From assembly GCA_041398665.1 (NCBI GenBank), contig JAWKUH010000016.1:1-64000 (forward strand): 64,000 nucleotides of DNA, in the 5' to 3' direction. The notes below the pieces were generated by a model, which worked only from the letters and a program-made list of their open reading frames with translations, was not told where the DNA came from and searched no databases. Source of the stretch: Rohdeia sp041398665. GTDB taxonomy: Bacteria; Planctomycetota; UBA1135; GCA-002686595. Positions 1-8,693 of the stretch are shown here, piece after piece. The translations under genes and the position numbers were made by a program. The number at the start of each line of letters is the position of its first letter. Within the stretch, counting starts at the first letter, position 1.

Positions 1-4
1 GCGC

Positions 5-355
5 ATGCCCGAAGCCGTCGCCGAGATCGATCCGACCGGGGAGCCGCTGGACACGGAGATCGTGTTCGACCTGCTCGAGCGCGCTCTCGTCCGCGTCGTC
101 GCGTGGCGGCTCGTCGAGCGGACGGCCGCGGTCCTGCGCTACCACGTGCCGATCAGCTGGGCGACGTGGGGCGACGAGGTCGACGTCTCGTTGGACGGAA
201 GTACCGTCGTCGTGCGTTCGAGGAGTCGGGCGCCGTTCCAGCTCGTCGACTGGGGCAAGAACCGCCGCAACGTCGAGACCGTGCGCGCCGCGATCGCGCG
301 CCTCGCGCCCGAGCTGCGTCGTGCGGAACCGGCGCCGCGTGCGTTCGACCGGTAG
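5..355 (+). CDS. uncharacterised protein, possibly 5'-truncated
   Basis: This is a 116-residue open frame that starts four bases into the window, so the true start may lie upstream. The C-terminal half (PISWATWGDEVDVSLDG, then a short strand rich in R/S and PFQLVDWGKNRRNVE near residues 78-92) looks like a small beta-rich soluble domain followed by a helix. There is no signal peptide or membrane segment. I do not recognise a characterised family. The next gene begins 158 bases downstream with its own promoter-like hexamer, so the two are probably separate units. Confidence 0.5.
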   Translation: MPEAVAEIDPTGEPLDTEIVFDLLERALVRVVAWRLVERTAAVLRYHVPISWATWGDEVDVSLDGSTVVVRSRSRAPFQLVDWGKNRRNVETVRAAIARLAPELRRAEPAPRAFDR

Positions 356-498
356 GAATCCGCCCGAGTCGTTCTCGAACCGTTCGATCCCGCACCTCCG
401 TCGGCCGCGACGATCTGCGGCGTCGAGCCTGCGAGCCGAGGGCGAGGTCGAGCGCCGTCCTCCGCTCGTCCGGCCCTGCGCGGGCTCGAACGCCGAGG

Positions 499-504
499 TA
501 CGAT
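499..504 (+). promoter_or_regulatory. candidate -10 hexamer (TACGAT), near-leaderless start
   Basis: TACGAT ends nine bases before the ATG at 514. Initiation 6-8 bases downstream of such a -10 box would leave almost no 5' leader, and there is no Shine-Dalgarno sequence. It belongs to a set of TANNNT hexamers placed 6-9 bases before start codons in this window. No matching -35 is evident. Confidence 0.4.
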
Positions 505-513
505 CGTGGCGCC

Positions 514-738
514 ATGACCGAGATCGCCCCTCGAATCACCGTCGATCCCGAGCAATGCGGCGGTCGTCCCTGCGTCCGCGGCATGCGGATTCGAGTCACG
601 GACGTGCTGGACCTCCTCGCATCCGGGTTGACGTCGCAGCAGGTCGTCGAGGAGCTTCCCGACCTCGAGCTCGACGACGTCGCCGCCGTGCTGAAGTTCG
701 CCAGCCAGCGTCTCGATCACCCGTACTTCGCGGCGTGA
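514..738 (+). CDS. DUF433 domain protein (antitoxin-like)
   Basis: This 74-residue protein has the DUF433 signature: a beta start (RITVDPEQCGGRPCVRGMRI) followed by RVTDVLDLLASGLT and a helical region with EELPDLELDDVAAVLKFA. DUF433 proteins are small winged-helix-like proteins usually encoded next to a DUF5615 PIN-like protein, and the pair is regarded as a putative toxin-antitoxin module. The next gene here is exactly that partner and overlaps by four bases (GTGA), so the two are translationally coupled. The role is inferred from family and context; activity on RNA or DNA is not shown by the sequence. Confidence 0.85.
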   Translation: MTEIAPRITVDPEQCGGRPCVRGMRIRVTDVLDLLASGLTSQQVVEELPDLELDDVAAVLKFASQRLDHPYFAA

Positions 739-1103
739 TCCTCTGGCTGGATGCGCAGCTGTCGCCCGCACTGGCGCCTCGCCTCGCCGCCGAGCTGCGC
801 TGTGACGTGGTCGCGGTGCGCGACCTCGGACTCCGCGACGCGTCCGACGTCGTCATCTTCGCGCGGGCGCGGGAGCGGGGCGCCGTGGTCGTGACGAAGG
901 ACGCCGACTTCGTCGAGCTCGTGCGGCGACATGGACCACCGCCGCAGATCGTCTGGATCACGATCGGGAACTCCACGAACGAGCACCTCGGCCGAGTGTT
1001 CACGGAGCACGGCACTCGCGTGCTGGAGGCGCTCCGTGCCGACGAAGTGCTCGTCGAGATCGGTCCGGGCGGGCAGCAGCGGGGGAGTCGCACGTCGCCG
1101 TGA
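735..1103 (+). CDS. DUF5615 PIN-like protein (putative toxin)
   Basis: This 122-residue protein begins at a GTG inside the stop of the DUF433 gene (GTGA overlap). Family hallmarks are ILWLDAQLSPALAPRL at the N-terminus (the conserved Asp of the PIN-like fold), VRDLGLRDASD near residue 35, VVTKDADF near residue 57 and IVWITIGN near residue 77. DUF5615 proteins have a PIN-nuclease-like fold and occur with DUF433 partners, so a VapBC-like module is likely. The C-terminal tail after EVLVEIGPG is low complexity. A ribonuclease role is inference. Confidence 0.85.
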   Translation: MILWLDAQLSPALAPRLAAELRCDVVAVRDLGLRDASDVVIFARARERGAVVVTKDADFVELVRRHGPPPQIVWITIGNSTNEHLGRVFTEHGTRVLEALRADEVLVEIGPGGQQRGSRTSP

Positions 1104-1242
1104 CGACCTCGTTCGAGTGACGCGCGCCGCATCGGCACTCGACACGAAGCCATGGGCGCGCGCCCGAGCGCACACATGCGCGGGCTCGGGGGCGATCTCG
1201 GCGACCTGAACTGCTAGGGTGCGCGACGACCGTTCGCTCGCC

Positions 1243-2166
1243 ATGTCCGTCGCCGAGATCGTCTACGTCACCGTGGTGCTCGCCGCGGGTGCCTACGCGC
1301 TCGTCCGCACGCTCCTGCTGCTCGGGATCACGCGGAGGTTGCGGTTGCGCTCGGTGGAGGAGCGCAAGCGGTTCGAGTCGGTTCGCACGGGGACGCCTCT
1401 CGACGACCCCAAGACCGTCGCGCGCGAGCGGGGGATCGAGAGCATCGAGAAGCACTTCAGCGTGTTGCGACGACTGCTCGTCCCGCTGATCGTGCTCATC
1501 ACCCTGCTGCTCGCGGCGCCGGCGTTCCTCGGGGACAGCTCGGCCTCGACGGCGTCGATGTTCGGCGCGGTCGTCGCGGTGGTGCTCGGCTTCGGACTGC
1601 GGCCGTACCTCGAGAACGCCGTGGCGGGACTCGTCGTCAGCTCCTCGCGCCTCGTGCGCATCGGCGACACCGTCCGCGTCGACGACTGGTACGGGACGAT
1701 CGAGGACGTGACGGCGACGCACACCACGATCAAGGTCTGGGACTGGCGGCGCTACCTCGTGCCGAACAGCCGGATGCTGCAGTCCGCGTTCTTCAACTAC
1801 TCGCTGTTCGACAGCTTCCAGTGGGCCTACGTCGAGTTCTTCGTCGCACCCGACGCCGACCTCGACGAGGTGCGCGAGATCGCGGTCGCGATGCCGCTCC
1901 GGAGTCGCCACTTCTCGGGTCGCGAGGCACCGGCGTTCTGGGTCATCGGCATCGAGAAGGACGCGATCCGCTGCTGGGTCGCGGCCTGGGTCGACACGCC
2001 GTCGGACGCCTGGGCGCTGACGAACGACGTACGCACGGAGTTGCTGCGCGAGTTTCGGAGGCGCGGGATCCCGCTCACGTTGCAGCGCCACCGGTGGGTT
2101 CCGGAGAGCGCGGGGACGCTCGGGGACACGCGCGGCACGGAGCCGCCGGCGCCGCCGCGGCCGTGA
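1243..2166 (+). CDS. MscS-family mechanosensitive channel
   Basis: This 307-residue membrane protein has hydrophobic segments near residues 5-30, 78-98 and 105-135. The last carries FGAVVAVVLGFGLRPYLENA, the pore-lining TM3-like helix of MscS channels. It leads into the beta domain (RIGDTVRVDDWYGTIEDVT, then WRRYLVPNSRM) and an alpha/beta C-terminal domain. MscS channels gate in the inner membrane in response to tension and release solutes on osmotic downshock. An upstream frame allows a GTG at 1219, but the ATG at 1243 gives the better membrane start and leaves room for the TAGGGT hexamer at 1215-1220 as a -10 element. The tail is Pro/Ala rich. Confidence 0.9.
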   Translation: MSVAEIVYVTVVLAAGAYALVRTLLLLGITRRLRLRSVEERKRFESVRTGTPLDDPKTVARERGIESIEKHFSVLRRLLVPLIVLITLLLAAPAFLGDSSASTASMFGAVVAVVLGFGLRPYLENAVAGLVVSSSRLVRIGDTVRVDDWYGTIEDVTATHTTIKVWDWRRYLVPNSRMLQSAFFNYSLFDSFQWAYVEFFVAPDADLDEVREIAVAMPLRSRHFSGREAPAFWVIGIEKDAIRCWVAAWVDTPSDAWALTNDVRTELLREFRRRGIPLTLQRHRWVPESAGTLGDTRGTEPPAPPRP

Positions 2167-2181
2167 GCGCGGCGGCTCGCG

Positions 2182-2187
2182 TATCCT
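2182..2187 (+). promoter_or_regulatory. candidate -10 hexamer (TATCCT), near-leaderless start
   Basis: TATCCT ends eight bases before the ATG at 2196 and there is no Shine-Dalgarno sequence. This matches the short-spacing pattern seen at several other starts in the window. Confidence 0.4.
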
Positions 2188-2195
2188 CGCGCGCC

Positions 2196-3810
2196 ATGGC
2201 TCCGCTCCCGATCGCTGCGCTCCTCGCCCTCGTCCCCGCCTCGGCGCAGGACGACACGCCGCTCCACGGCTACCTCCAGGTTCCGCTCGAAGCAGCACCG
2301 CCGGAGTACGGCGGCGGCTACTCCATGCACGTCGCGGCGTGGCCGATGCTCGAGCACCATCCGGGGCCGCAGTTCCAGTCGGGACTGTTCGGCACGTGGA
2401 TGTTCGCGAAGCCGATGGAGCCGCGACCCGAGGGCGACGTCTACTCCGACATCGAGGGCGGACTCGGATGGTGGCGCGACACGCGCTTTCCGACGGAGAC
2501 GCCGAAGTTCATCATGGGCGGCGTCGCGCTGAACTTCGTCGAGTGGGCGAACGGACCCGGCGCGGGCAAGGGGCGCGACTGGGACAGGCCGGCGGGCAAG
2601 TACGCCATTGCACAACTCAGTCCCTGGATCGTGTGGCCGCCCGACGGACTGAACCTCGCGCAGGGGACGAGCGGCGAGCTCTTCGGCTACGGCTACCTGC
2701 CGCTGCCGCTCACCGAGGCGAGGGCGACGACGGACGGCGTCGACGTGCCGACGGGCAACCGCTGCTGGACGCTCTTCCTCGACACCGCGAACTTCAAGGG
2801 GCCCGTCGCGTTCTTCCTGCCCGAGTTCTTCTCGCGCCCCACGGTCGAGCGCCCGGACCTCGCGGGGCGTTTCCTCGACAGCCGTCCGTCGGACTCCGGG
2901 CGACAGTCGTCGATGGAGACGCAACACATCCCGGCGGCGACCGCCGAGAAGGACGGTGCGAGCTTCGCGCGCATCGCGAGCACGCGCTTCCCCGTCGACG
3001 CGAGCGGCGAGTCGGTGCTCGTGCACCGCATGACGAGCTACACCGACGCGGCGCTGTGGGACGGCGTCGCGGCGTGGTTCGCCGGAGGGCCCGCGCCGAC
3101 AGGACGCATCGACGCGGCGAACGCGCACGTGCACCGCGTGAAGGGCGCGGGGCGCTTCGGTTGGTCGCTGCCTATCCCCGGCGGGGGCGAGCGCGACCGG
3201 GCGTTGCTCGCGCGCGAGGACTTCGCCGAGGCGAAGGCGCTCGACGAGGCGACGTACGGCTTCCGCTGGAAGCTCGCGGGCGACGGCAGCGACGGCGTCG
3301 TCGAACGCACCGGTGCGTCGCTCGTGCAGGTCCCCGGTACTACCGCTTCGACGCGAGCGGAAGGAGCCGTGCTGGCGCCCGGTGCCGGCGAGCGAGGTGC
3401 CGGTGCGCGACGAGCTCGAGAGGGCGCGCATGGTCGAGCCCTACGACGCGCCGCCGCAGCCCTACGTGACGCCGACGGACGGCGTGTGGGCCGAGCCCGG
3501 TCCGGTCGCGGGACCGTTCCGCGCGGAACTCGGCGACGGGAGCGTCGTGACGTACAGCTGGTACCGCTTCGCCGACCAACCGGCGCTCCGCGCCGCCGCA
3601 CTCACCGACGCGGAGCGCGAGGAACTCCAGCGCCGCGTCGAGCTGATCCACCGCGCGTGGACGAAGGAGAAGACGTACCTGCCGCCGCCGACGCGCGGCA
3701 CGCTCGCGAGCCTCGACGCCGCGCTCGTCGTCGAGCCGCCCGAGGGCCTCGAAGTCGGCTACGTGCCGATCGTCACGCGGCAGGAGGCGGGGCCGTCGCG
3801 GGCGAGGTGA
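2196..3810 (+). CDS. secreted protein of unknown function, frame interrupted
   Basis: The start MAPLPIAALLALVPASAQ is a clean Sec signal peptide. The mature region runs in one frame to about 3340 (rich in aromatic and Gly residues, e.g. GGYSMHVAAWPMLEHHPGPQF). Two small indels follow: YYRFDASG is readable in a second frame near 3350, and KEPCWRPVPASEVPVRDELE onward in a third frame to the TGA at 3808-3810. Restoring both gives about 538 continuous residues. I do not recognise the family. The C-terminal part is helical and charged. Because both breaks fall within about 30 bases and the flanks are intact, a sequence error is as likely as decay. Confidence 0.6.
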
Positions 3811-3849
3811 TCGCCGAGCGGATCGCCGTACGGCACCGATCCACCGGGC

Positions 3850-3855
3850 TAGACT
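3850..3855 (+). promoter_or_regulatory. candidate -10 hexamer (TAGACT) with short leader
   Basis: TAGACT lies 17 bases before the ATG at 3873. A weak GGGAG ribosome-binding sequence sits in the leader, so unlike the leaderless group this message would carry a short 5' UTR. Confidence 0.3.
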
Positions 3856-3872
3856 GACCCCGCGGGAGCGAC

Positions 3873-4841
3873 ATGATCTGGCTCGGACGAGAGCGCGGCA
3901 ACGCGTACGACTGGGTGACGCAACTGTGGGTGCGCGCGACGGGGCGTCGCGTCGACCTGCGCGAGCAGACGTGGCTCGACGGGCCGATCGGCGGGACCGA
4001 GAAGATCGGTGAGGCCTGCTTCCGCGAGCTCGCCGTGTGCGAGCGACTCGAGGTCGTGGAGGAGGGCGGAGTCCGCGGGCTCGTCCCGGGTCTCGAGGTC
4101 CTCGACGGTCCGAACTTCGACGCGTCGCGCGTTGCGCCGGAGGTGCGGCGCTTCTACGAGCGCACGTCGGAGTACGAACTCGACGCGTGGTCGCAGTGGT
4201 GCGCGGCGTACCGGCCGTTCGGCGGACTGCTCGCGCGACTGTTCAGCCGTCGGCTCCAGCAGATGAACGTGCCGCTGTCCGGACTCGACACGAGCCACGG
4301 CATGACGAGCCGCGTGGTGCACCTCGTCGAGCCCGCGTCGCGCGAGGTGCGCCACGTCGTCTGGGCGCGGACGCTTCGCCGGACCGGGGCCACCGTCTAC
4401 TCCGGGAGCTACGGGGCCTGCCGGATCCCCGGCCACGACGGCCCGTGCCTCCGCGTCGTGTTCCCGCTCCCGAACGGCAACGCGGTCGTCGTGATGCGGC
4501 CGCAGGTCGGCGAGGACGGCGCGCTCACGCTGGTCTCGAGCGGCAAGCGCTTCGGCGACCCGGGCTTCTACTTCACCGTCCGCCGCCCGAATGGCCGCGC
4601 CGTCGCCCGGCGCGTCCGCACCATGCGCGAGACCATCCGCGTCGCGCGGGACGACGACGGCGAATCGCGCGCGGACCACGAGTTCCGACTCCTCGGGTCC
4701 GTGTTCCTGCGGTTGCACTACCGCATGCGAACCACCGCTGTGCGCCACGACGCCTCCGAGTCGACGACGGACCGAGTGCGTCCCGGCGACGTCCGTGCGG
4801 CGCCGACCGCCGCCGTCGTCGAGCCCGGTGGTGCGTCGTGA
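3873..4841 (+). CDS. uncharacterised 322-residue protein
   Basis: This soluble protein has an N-terminal block RERGNAYDWVTQLWVRATGR followed by DLREQTWLDGPIGG, a middle FYERTSEYELDAWSQWC and RRLQQMNVPLSGLD, and a C-terminal beta-rich part with VYSGSYGACRIPG and RVVFPLPNGNAVVV. The combination resembles an unnamed family I recall from Actinobacteria and Planctomycetes, for which no function is established. There is no signal peptide or membrane helix. The stop overlaps the GTG of the next gene by four bases, so the two are co-translated. I assign no function. Confidence 0.65.
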   Translation: MIWLGRERGNAYDWVTQLWVRATGRRVDLREQTWLDGPIGGTEKIGEACFRELAVCERLEVVEEGGVRGLVPGLEVLDGPNFDASRVAPEVRRFYERTSEYELDAWSQWCAAYRPFGGLLARLFSRRLQQMNVPLSGLDTSHGMTSRVVHLVEPASREVRHVVWARTLRRTGATVYSGSYGACRIPGHDGPCLRVVFPLPNGNAVVVMRPQVGEDGALTLVSSGKRFGDPGFYFTVRRPNGRAVARRVRTMRETIRVARDDDGESRADHEFRLLGSVFLRLHYRMRTTAVRHDASESTTDRVRPGDVRAAPTAAVVEPGGAS

Positions 4842-5239
4842 CCGAGCGCGGCACACCGGAACCCGTGCCGCTGGCGACCCTGCTCGCCGATCTGTGGGTT
4901 CGCGCGGACGTCGACCGCGAGGCGTCGCGCGCGCCGTGGTTGGCCGCGGGGTTCGACGATCCCGCCGAGGCGCTCTACGACCTGGTGCGCGACGAGCCGG
5001 AGCGCGCGCTCGAGGTCGTCGTGCTGATCCTCGAGCGGCACGGCCAACGCGCGGAGGTGCGCGAACGCGTCGGCGCGGGTCCGCTCCAGGCGCTGCTGCG
5101 CGGCCACGCCGCGCGGACGATCGACGCCCTCGAGCGGGCGGCGCCGCGCCTCGCCGGTGTGCGCGGGGCGCTCGAGTTCGTCATCGACGCGCGCCTCGAC
5201 GACGGAGTGCGGAGGAGGCTGCGGGCGCTGCGGCGCTGA
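4838..5239 (+). CDS. DUF6869-like small protein
   Basis: This 133-residue helical protein starts at a GTG overlapping the previous stop (GTGA). The core VGAGPLQALLRGHAARTIDALER near residues 80-102 resembles the GPLEDLL...HG...FID motif of DUF6869, a family of unknown function often annotated near immunity-type or hypothetical genes. The upstream part (ALYDLVRDEPERALEVVVLIL) looks like a HEAT-like helical pair. A damaged copy of its C-terminal coding region lies about 1.3 kb downstream (6344-6568). Family assignment is from memory of the motif and is moderately certain; function is unknown. Confidence 0.6.
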   Translation: MTERGTPEPVPLATLLADLWVRADVDREASRAPWLAAGFDDPAEALYDLVRDEPERALEVVVLILERHGQRAEVRERVGAGPLQALLRGHAARTIDALERAAPRLAGVRGALEFVIDARLDDGVRRRLRALRR

Positions 5240-5341
5240 CGAAGGCGCTGTCGTGCCCCCGGTACCGAATGCGGCACCCGCGGCGTCGAGGGGGGCGCAA
5301 GGTGTGCAGCACGGACCGGCTGCTCGCGCACGCTTCGCACC

Positions 5342-6265
5342 GTGGCGCTCCACCCCGACCTCCCGCGCGTCGTCGCGGCCATGCGCGCGGGCGGGTACTG
5401 GGACCGTGTGATGTCGGGCGGGCCCGACCTCGAGCGCGTGCAGGTCTGGTTGCGCCGCCTGGCGGGGGAGCTCGACGCGCCCACGGACGTCGCATTGCAG
5501 GCGCCGACGTATCCGTGCTTCCCCGGGCTCGAACACGCGCCGTTCCACGACGGCGCGCAGCCCGCGGCGACGGCGGCGCTCGAAGGCGCGTTCGAGACGA
5601 TCCTCGCGGAGACGCTGGCTCTCCCCGCCGACGCGCCGCGGCGCTACACGGCGACGGCACCGCGCGGAGGCGTCCTCGGCCGGATCAAGGACCTGATCAA
5701 GCCGCGTTGGATCGCGCGCGGCTGGACCGTGCACCTCTTCCACCACATGGGCGTCGACTTCGGCCCGGGCGACGGCCGCTGCGAGCGCACGCGCGCGACG
5801 ATCGCGTCACTCCCGCGCGTCTGCACGGACCATCCCTGGGGCGAGGCCCTGCTCTCGATCCAGCAACCGGGCAGCTCGCTTCCGCCGCACTGCTCCGTCG
5901 ACAACCTCCGCCTGCGCTGCCACCTCGGCCTGAGGATCCCCGACGGTGCCGGTATCCGCGTCGGTCGCGAGGAGCGCACGTGGAGCGAGGGGCGTTGCCT
6001 GTGGTTCGAGGACTCGATCGAACACGAGGTCTGGAACCGCGGCGAGTCCGCGCGCCTCGTCCTCATCGTCGACCTGTGGCACCCCGGCCTCACCGACGTC
6101 GAGACGCGCGCGATCACGGCGGGCTTCCGCAAGGCCGAAGTGCGCCGAGTCTTCATGCACAGCCGCGTCGCGCACCTCGATGCACCCGATGCACTGCGCA
6201 CGTACGTGGAGGCGGAGATCGCTCGACAGGAGAGCGACCCCCTGCTGCGCGAGTACTGGGGCTGA
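5342..6265 (+). CDS. aspartyl/asparaginyl beta-hydroxylase family protein
   Basis: This 307-residue protein has the AspH-type cupin in its C-terminal half: SSLPPHCSVDNLRLRCHLGL (iron-binding His), WSEGRCLWFEDSIEHEVW (second His) and RLVLIVDLWHP. The family consists of Fe(II)/2-oxoglutarate oxygenases. Bacterial members act on protein side chains or lipid-linked substrates, and the substrate here is not evident. The N-terminal about 120 residues hold a basic stretch GRIKDLIKPRWIARGW. There is no signal peptide, so it is probably cytoplasmic. The start is GTG at 5342; no better start is visible upstream. Confidence 0.85.
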   Translation: MALHPDLPRVVAAMRAGGYWDRVMSGGPDLERVQVWLRRLAGELDAPTDVALQAPTYPCFPGLEHAPFHDGAQPAATAALEGAFETILAETLALPADAPRRYTATAPRGGVLGRIKDLIKPRWIARGWTVHLFHHMGVDFGPGDGRCERTRATIASLPRVCTDHPWGEALLSIQQPGSSLPPHCSVDNLRLRCHLGLRIPDGAGIRVGREERTWSEGRCLWFEDSIEHEVWNRGESARLVLIVDLWHPGLTDVETRAITAGFRKAEVRRVFMHSRVAHLDAPDALRTYVEAEIARQESDPLLREYWG

Positions 6266-6331
6266 ACGCGGCGCGCGAGGCGTCGCGACCTGCCGACGCT
6301 CGGCGAGCTTCCGTGCGCCGCGACCTCTCTG

Positions 6332-6337
6332 TAGCCT
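6332..6337 (+). promoter_or_regulatory. leaderless-type -10 hexamer (TAGCCT)
   Basis: TAGCCT is separated by exactly six bases from the ATG at 6344, the spacing shared with five other starts in this window. It sits before a damaged gene, which suggests the remnant was recently functional. Confidence 0.4.
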
Positions 6338-6343
6338 CGTGCC

Positions 6344-6568
6344 ATGCAGCCCGTGGAGCCCCCGCAGTCCGAGCGTCCGCGCGTCGGCGCCAGTCCGCTC
6401 GAGGCGCTGCTGCGCCGGGCGCCACGCCGCGGACGTCGACGCCCTCGAGCGGGCGGCGCCGCGCCCTCGCCGGTGTGCGAAGCGCTCCGAAGACGAGCGC
6501 TCGGCGACGAGTACGAGGTGTACCGTCGGCGCGTCCGCGGCCGCATCCTGCCCCGGCTCCCCGTCTGA
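6344..6568 (+). pseudogene. remnant: DUF6869-like duplicate joined to an ICMT-like C-terminus
   Basis: The DNA at about 6382-6475 closely matches 5076-5170 of the upstream DUF6869-like gene (for example GACGCCCTCGAGCGGGCGGC in both) but carries small insertions that change frame at least twice. PLEALLR is in one frame and HAADVDALERAAPR in the next. After about 6475 the original frame reads EALRRRALGDEYEVYRRRVRG and ends LPRLPV. This tail resembles the C-terminus of isoprenylcysteine carboxyl methyltransferase-like membrane enzymes and not DUF6869. The locus is therefore a chimeric, broken gene fragment. A promoter-like hexamer precedes its ATG. Confidence 0.55.
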
Positions 6569-6578
6569 ACGCTCCGCC

Positions 6579-7258
6579 GTGACGACACGCACCCGCATCA
6601 AGATCTGCTGCATCCGGAGCGCCGAGGAGGCGGCGCTCGCCGTGGCGCACGGAGCCGACGCGCTCGGCCTCGTCGCGGCGATGCCGAGCGGGCCCGGTCC
6701 GATCGAGGACGACGTCATCGCGAGCGTGGCGGCGACCGCGCCGCCCGGCGTCGCGACGTTCCTGCTGCGTCGCGCACGGAGCCCGACGACGTGGTCGAGC
6801 ACGTACGCCGCTGCGGCACGAGCGTCGTCCAGCTCGTCGACGCCGTCGCCGACGCGACCTACCGCGCGCTGCGCGAGGCGTGTCCGTCGGTGCGCGTCGT
6901 GCAGGTCGTGCACGTCGAGGACCGCGGCGCGTTGTCGCCGAGGCCGCGCACTCGCGCCGCACGTCGATCGCCGTGCTGCTCGACTCGGTCGCCCGAGCGC
7001 AGCGACGAAGGAAACCGGCGGCACTGAGCGCGTGCACGACTGGGAGGTGAGCCGGAGCGTCATTTGGCGCTGCGCGCGCTCGGTCGTCGGTGTTCCTCGC
7101 CGGCGGGCTGCGACCGCGAGCGTCGGGCGCGCGGTGCGCGACGTCGAGCCGTTCGGCGTCGACCTGTGCTCGGGGATCCGTTCGGACGGAGCACTCGACG
7201 CCGAGAAGCTCGCGGCGTTCTTCGTGGCGGCGGTGCAGGAAACTGCGCGGACGTCGAC
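6579..7258 (+). pseudogene. TrpF-like (phosphoribosylanthranilate isomerase family) gene with multiple frame breaks
   Basis: Pieces of a TrpF-fold barrel are readable in order but in alternating frames: RIKICCIRSAEEAALAVAHG and GLVAAMPSGPGP (start GTG 6579), TSVVQLVDAVADATYRALRE and VVQVVHVED in a second frame, GGTERVHDWEVSR back in the first, FLAGGLRP in a third, then FGVDLCSGIRSDG and LDAEKLAAFF in the first. Related standalone proteins catalyse or resemble the TrpF step. No other trp gene is nearby. At least four indels are needed, and the 3' end (given approximately) has lost a recognisable stop, so this is either a pseudogene or a badly sequenced stretch. Confidence 0.6.
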
Positions 7259-7285
7259 GGCTGCGCGCGCGAGCAACATCGGCGC

Positions 7286-7959
7286 ATGGATCCTGCGGAC
7301 ATCGGCGACGGTGCGGGGGAGCGGCGCGGTGCCGCCGTCGCTCCTCCCGCTCGCTCTGGCCCGCGATCGCGTGCGCGCTCGTGCCCCTGGTCGCGGGGGT
7401 CGCGACGCTCCTCTACTTCGTGTCGACGGACGACACCGACGCGGTCGGGATCGGGGTGGGGATCCTCTTCCTGGGCTTCCTCCTCTTCGTCGTCGGCGTG
7501 CTCCACCTGCTCGAGTGGACGGCGCGGGTCGCGCGCGATCCGAACGTCGACCAGGGCGACGTCCGGCGCGCCCGACGCAGCGTGTTCGCCCTGCTCGTCC
7601 TGAACTTCCCGGCCGCGTTCTTCTGCATGTTCGCGGCCGCGGTGCACGAACCGGACCCCGTCCACGTCGTCGTGCTGACCAACAGGACGAGGGACACACT
7701 CCGCGACCTGCGGATCCGCGGCGCGGGGAGCGCGACGATCGAGCGCGTCGAACCCACGAAGAGGGTGACCGTCCGTGTCCGCGTGGGCGGAAGGGGAAGG
7801 CTCGTGCTCGAGGGCCGACGCGCCGGGCTCCCGTTCGAGTACGCGTTCGCCGAGGGACTGAGCCGCGCCGAGGTCGGTCGTTCGAGGCTCACCGTCGCTC
7901 CCGACGGATCGATCACCGAGGAGTCGACGCTCCGGCCGGTCGGCCCGGGCGTCGACTGA
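7286..7959 (+). CDS. small membrane protein, one frame break
   Basis: An ATG at 7286 opens MDPADIGDGAGERRG, which within about 60-70 bases shifts into the frame encoding LWPAIACALVPLVAGVATLL, a second hydrophobic helix (GVGILFLGFLLFVVGVLHLL) and a third (FALLVLNFPAAFFCMFAAAV). A soluble beta-rich C-terminus (residues about 125-224) follows, with VRVRVGGRGRLVLEGR. The reconstructed length is about 224 residues. I do not recognise the family. It lies just upstream of another small membrane protein gene in the same orientation. One missing or extra base near 7350 would explain the break. Confidence 0.5.
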
Positions 7960-7997
7960 GCACGGCGCCCTCGTCGACGGACGCGCCGGCACTCCAC

Positions 7998-8348
7998 ATG
8001 CAGCCCAGCCACACCGAACACGACGCGCGCCGGAGCGACATCCGCCGCGCCTACGTCCTCGCGCTGCTCCCGATCGCCGGCGCTCTGCTGCTCGTGCTCG
8101 ACCGACTCGCGCTCGACGAGGTCCTGGCGGAGACGCTGACGCCGATCGTCGCGGCGATCGGTTTCGTGCTCCCGGCGGTCGGCTGCGTCTTCGCCGTGCG
8201 CTGGCACCGCGCGCAGCGCAAGGAGACGCAGGCCGAGCGCGACCGCGCGGGGTTCGCGCTCGCGGGCTGCGTCATGCTCGCGATCCTCGGGCCGGCGATC
8301 TCGCTCGTCGTGCTCCTGCTCCGGGACTTCGAGCTCCAGCACGGCTGA
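7998..8348 (+). CDS. small membrane protein, unknown function
   Basis: This 116-residue protein has three predicted helices: residues about 17-34 (YVLALLPIAGALLLVLD), 47-66 (TPIVAAIGFVLPAVGCVFAV) and 85-108 (LAGCVMLAILGPAISLVVLLL). A basic/acidic cytoplasmic loop RWHRAQRKETQAERDR separates the second and third. There is no enzymatic motif. It sits 38 bases after the previous membrane protein gene and 15 bases before the TfoX-like gene, so it may be part of the same transcript. Confidence 0.55.
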   Translation: MQPSHTEHDARRSDIRRAYVLALLPIAGALLLVLDRLALDEVLAETLTPIVAAIGFVLPAVGCVFAVRWHRAQRKETQAERDRAGFALAGCVMLAILGPAISLVVLLLRDFELQHG

Positions 8349-8363
8349 CACGCGGACGTGCCC

Positions 8364-8693
8364 ATGGCCTACGACGAGAACCTCGCGGAACGGCTGCGCG
8401 ACGCCTTCGCGTCGGAGTCCGACGTCGTCGAGAAGAAGATGTTCGGCGGACTCGCCTTCATGGTGCGCGGCCACATGACCTGCGGCATCGCCGGCGACGC
8501 CCTCATGGTGCGCGTCGGACCCGACGGCCACGCAGCGGCGTTGCGCCGGCCGCACGCTCGCCCCATGGACTTCACGGGCAAGCCGATCCGCGGCCTCGTC
8601 CTCGTCGACCCCGACGGTTGGGTGGGGGAGAGCGACCTCGCGGGCTGGGTCGCGACCGCGCTCGCGTTCACGAAAGGGTTGCCGAGGAAGTGA
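8364..8693 (+). CDS. TfoX N-terminal domain protein
   Basis: This 109-residue protein carries the TfoX/Sxy N-terminal domain: an opening helix, VEKKMFGGLAFMVRGHMTCG, a DALMVRVGPDGH strand, then PMDFTGKPIRGLVLVDPDGW. Stand-alone versions are widespread and of unknown role; the full-length Sxy proteins are competence regulators, but that activity should not be transferred. I chose the ATG at 8364 over a GTG two codons upstream. The stop overlaps the GTG of the following nucleotidyltransferase gene by four bases. Confidence 0.85.
   Translation: MAYDENLAERLRDAFASESDVVEKKMFGGLAFMVRGHMTCGIAGDALMVRVGPDGHAAALRRPHARPMDFTGKPIRGLVLVDPDGWVGESDLAGWVATALAFTKGLPRK

Noticed and set aside
6579..7258. An intact trpF gene of a tryptophan operon
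   Set aside because: At least four frame changes are needed and no other trp gene is near. Only family resemblance is supported.
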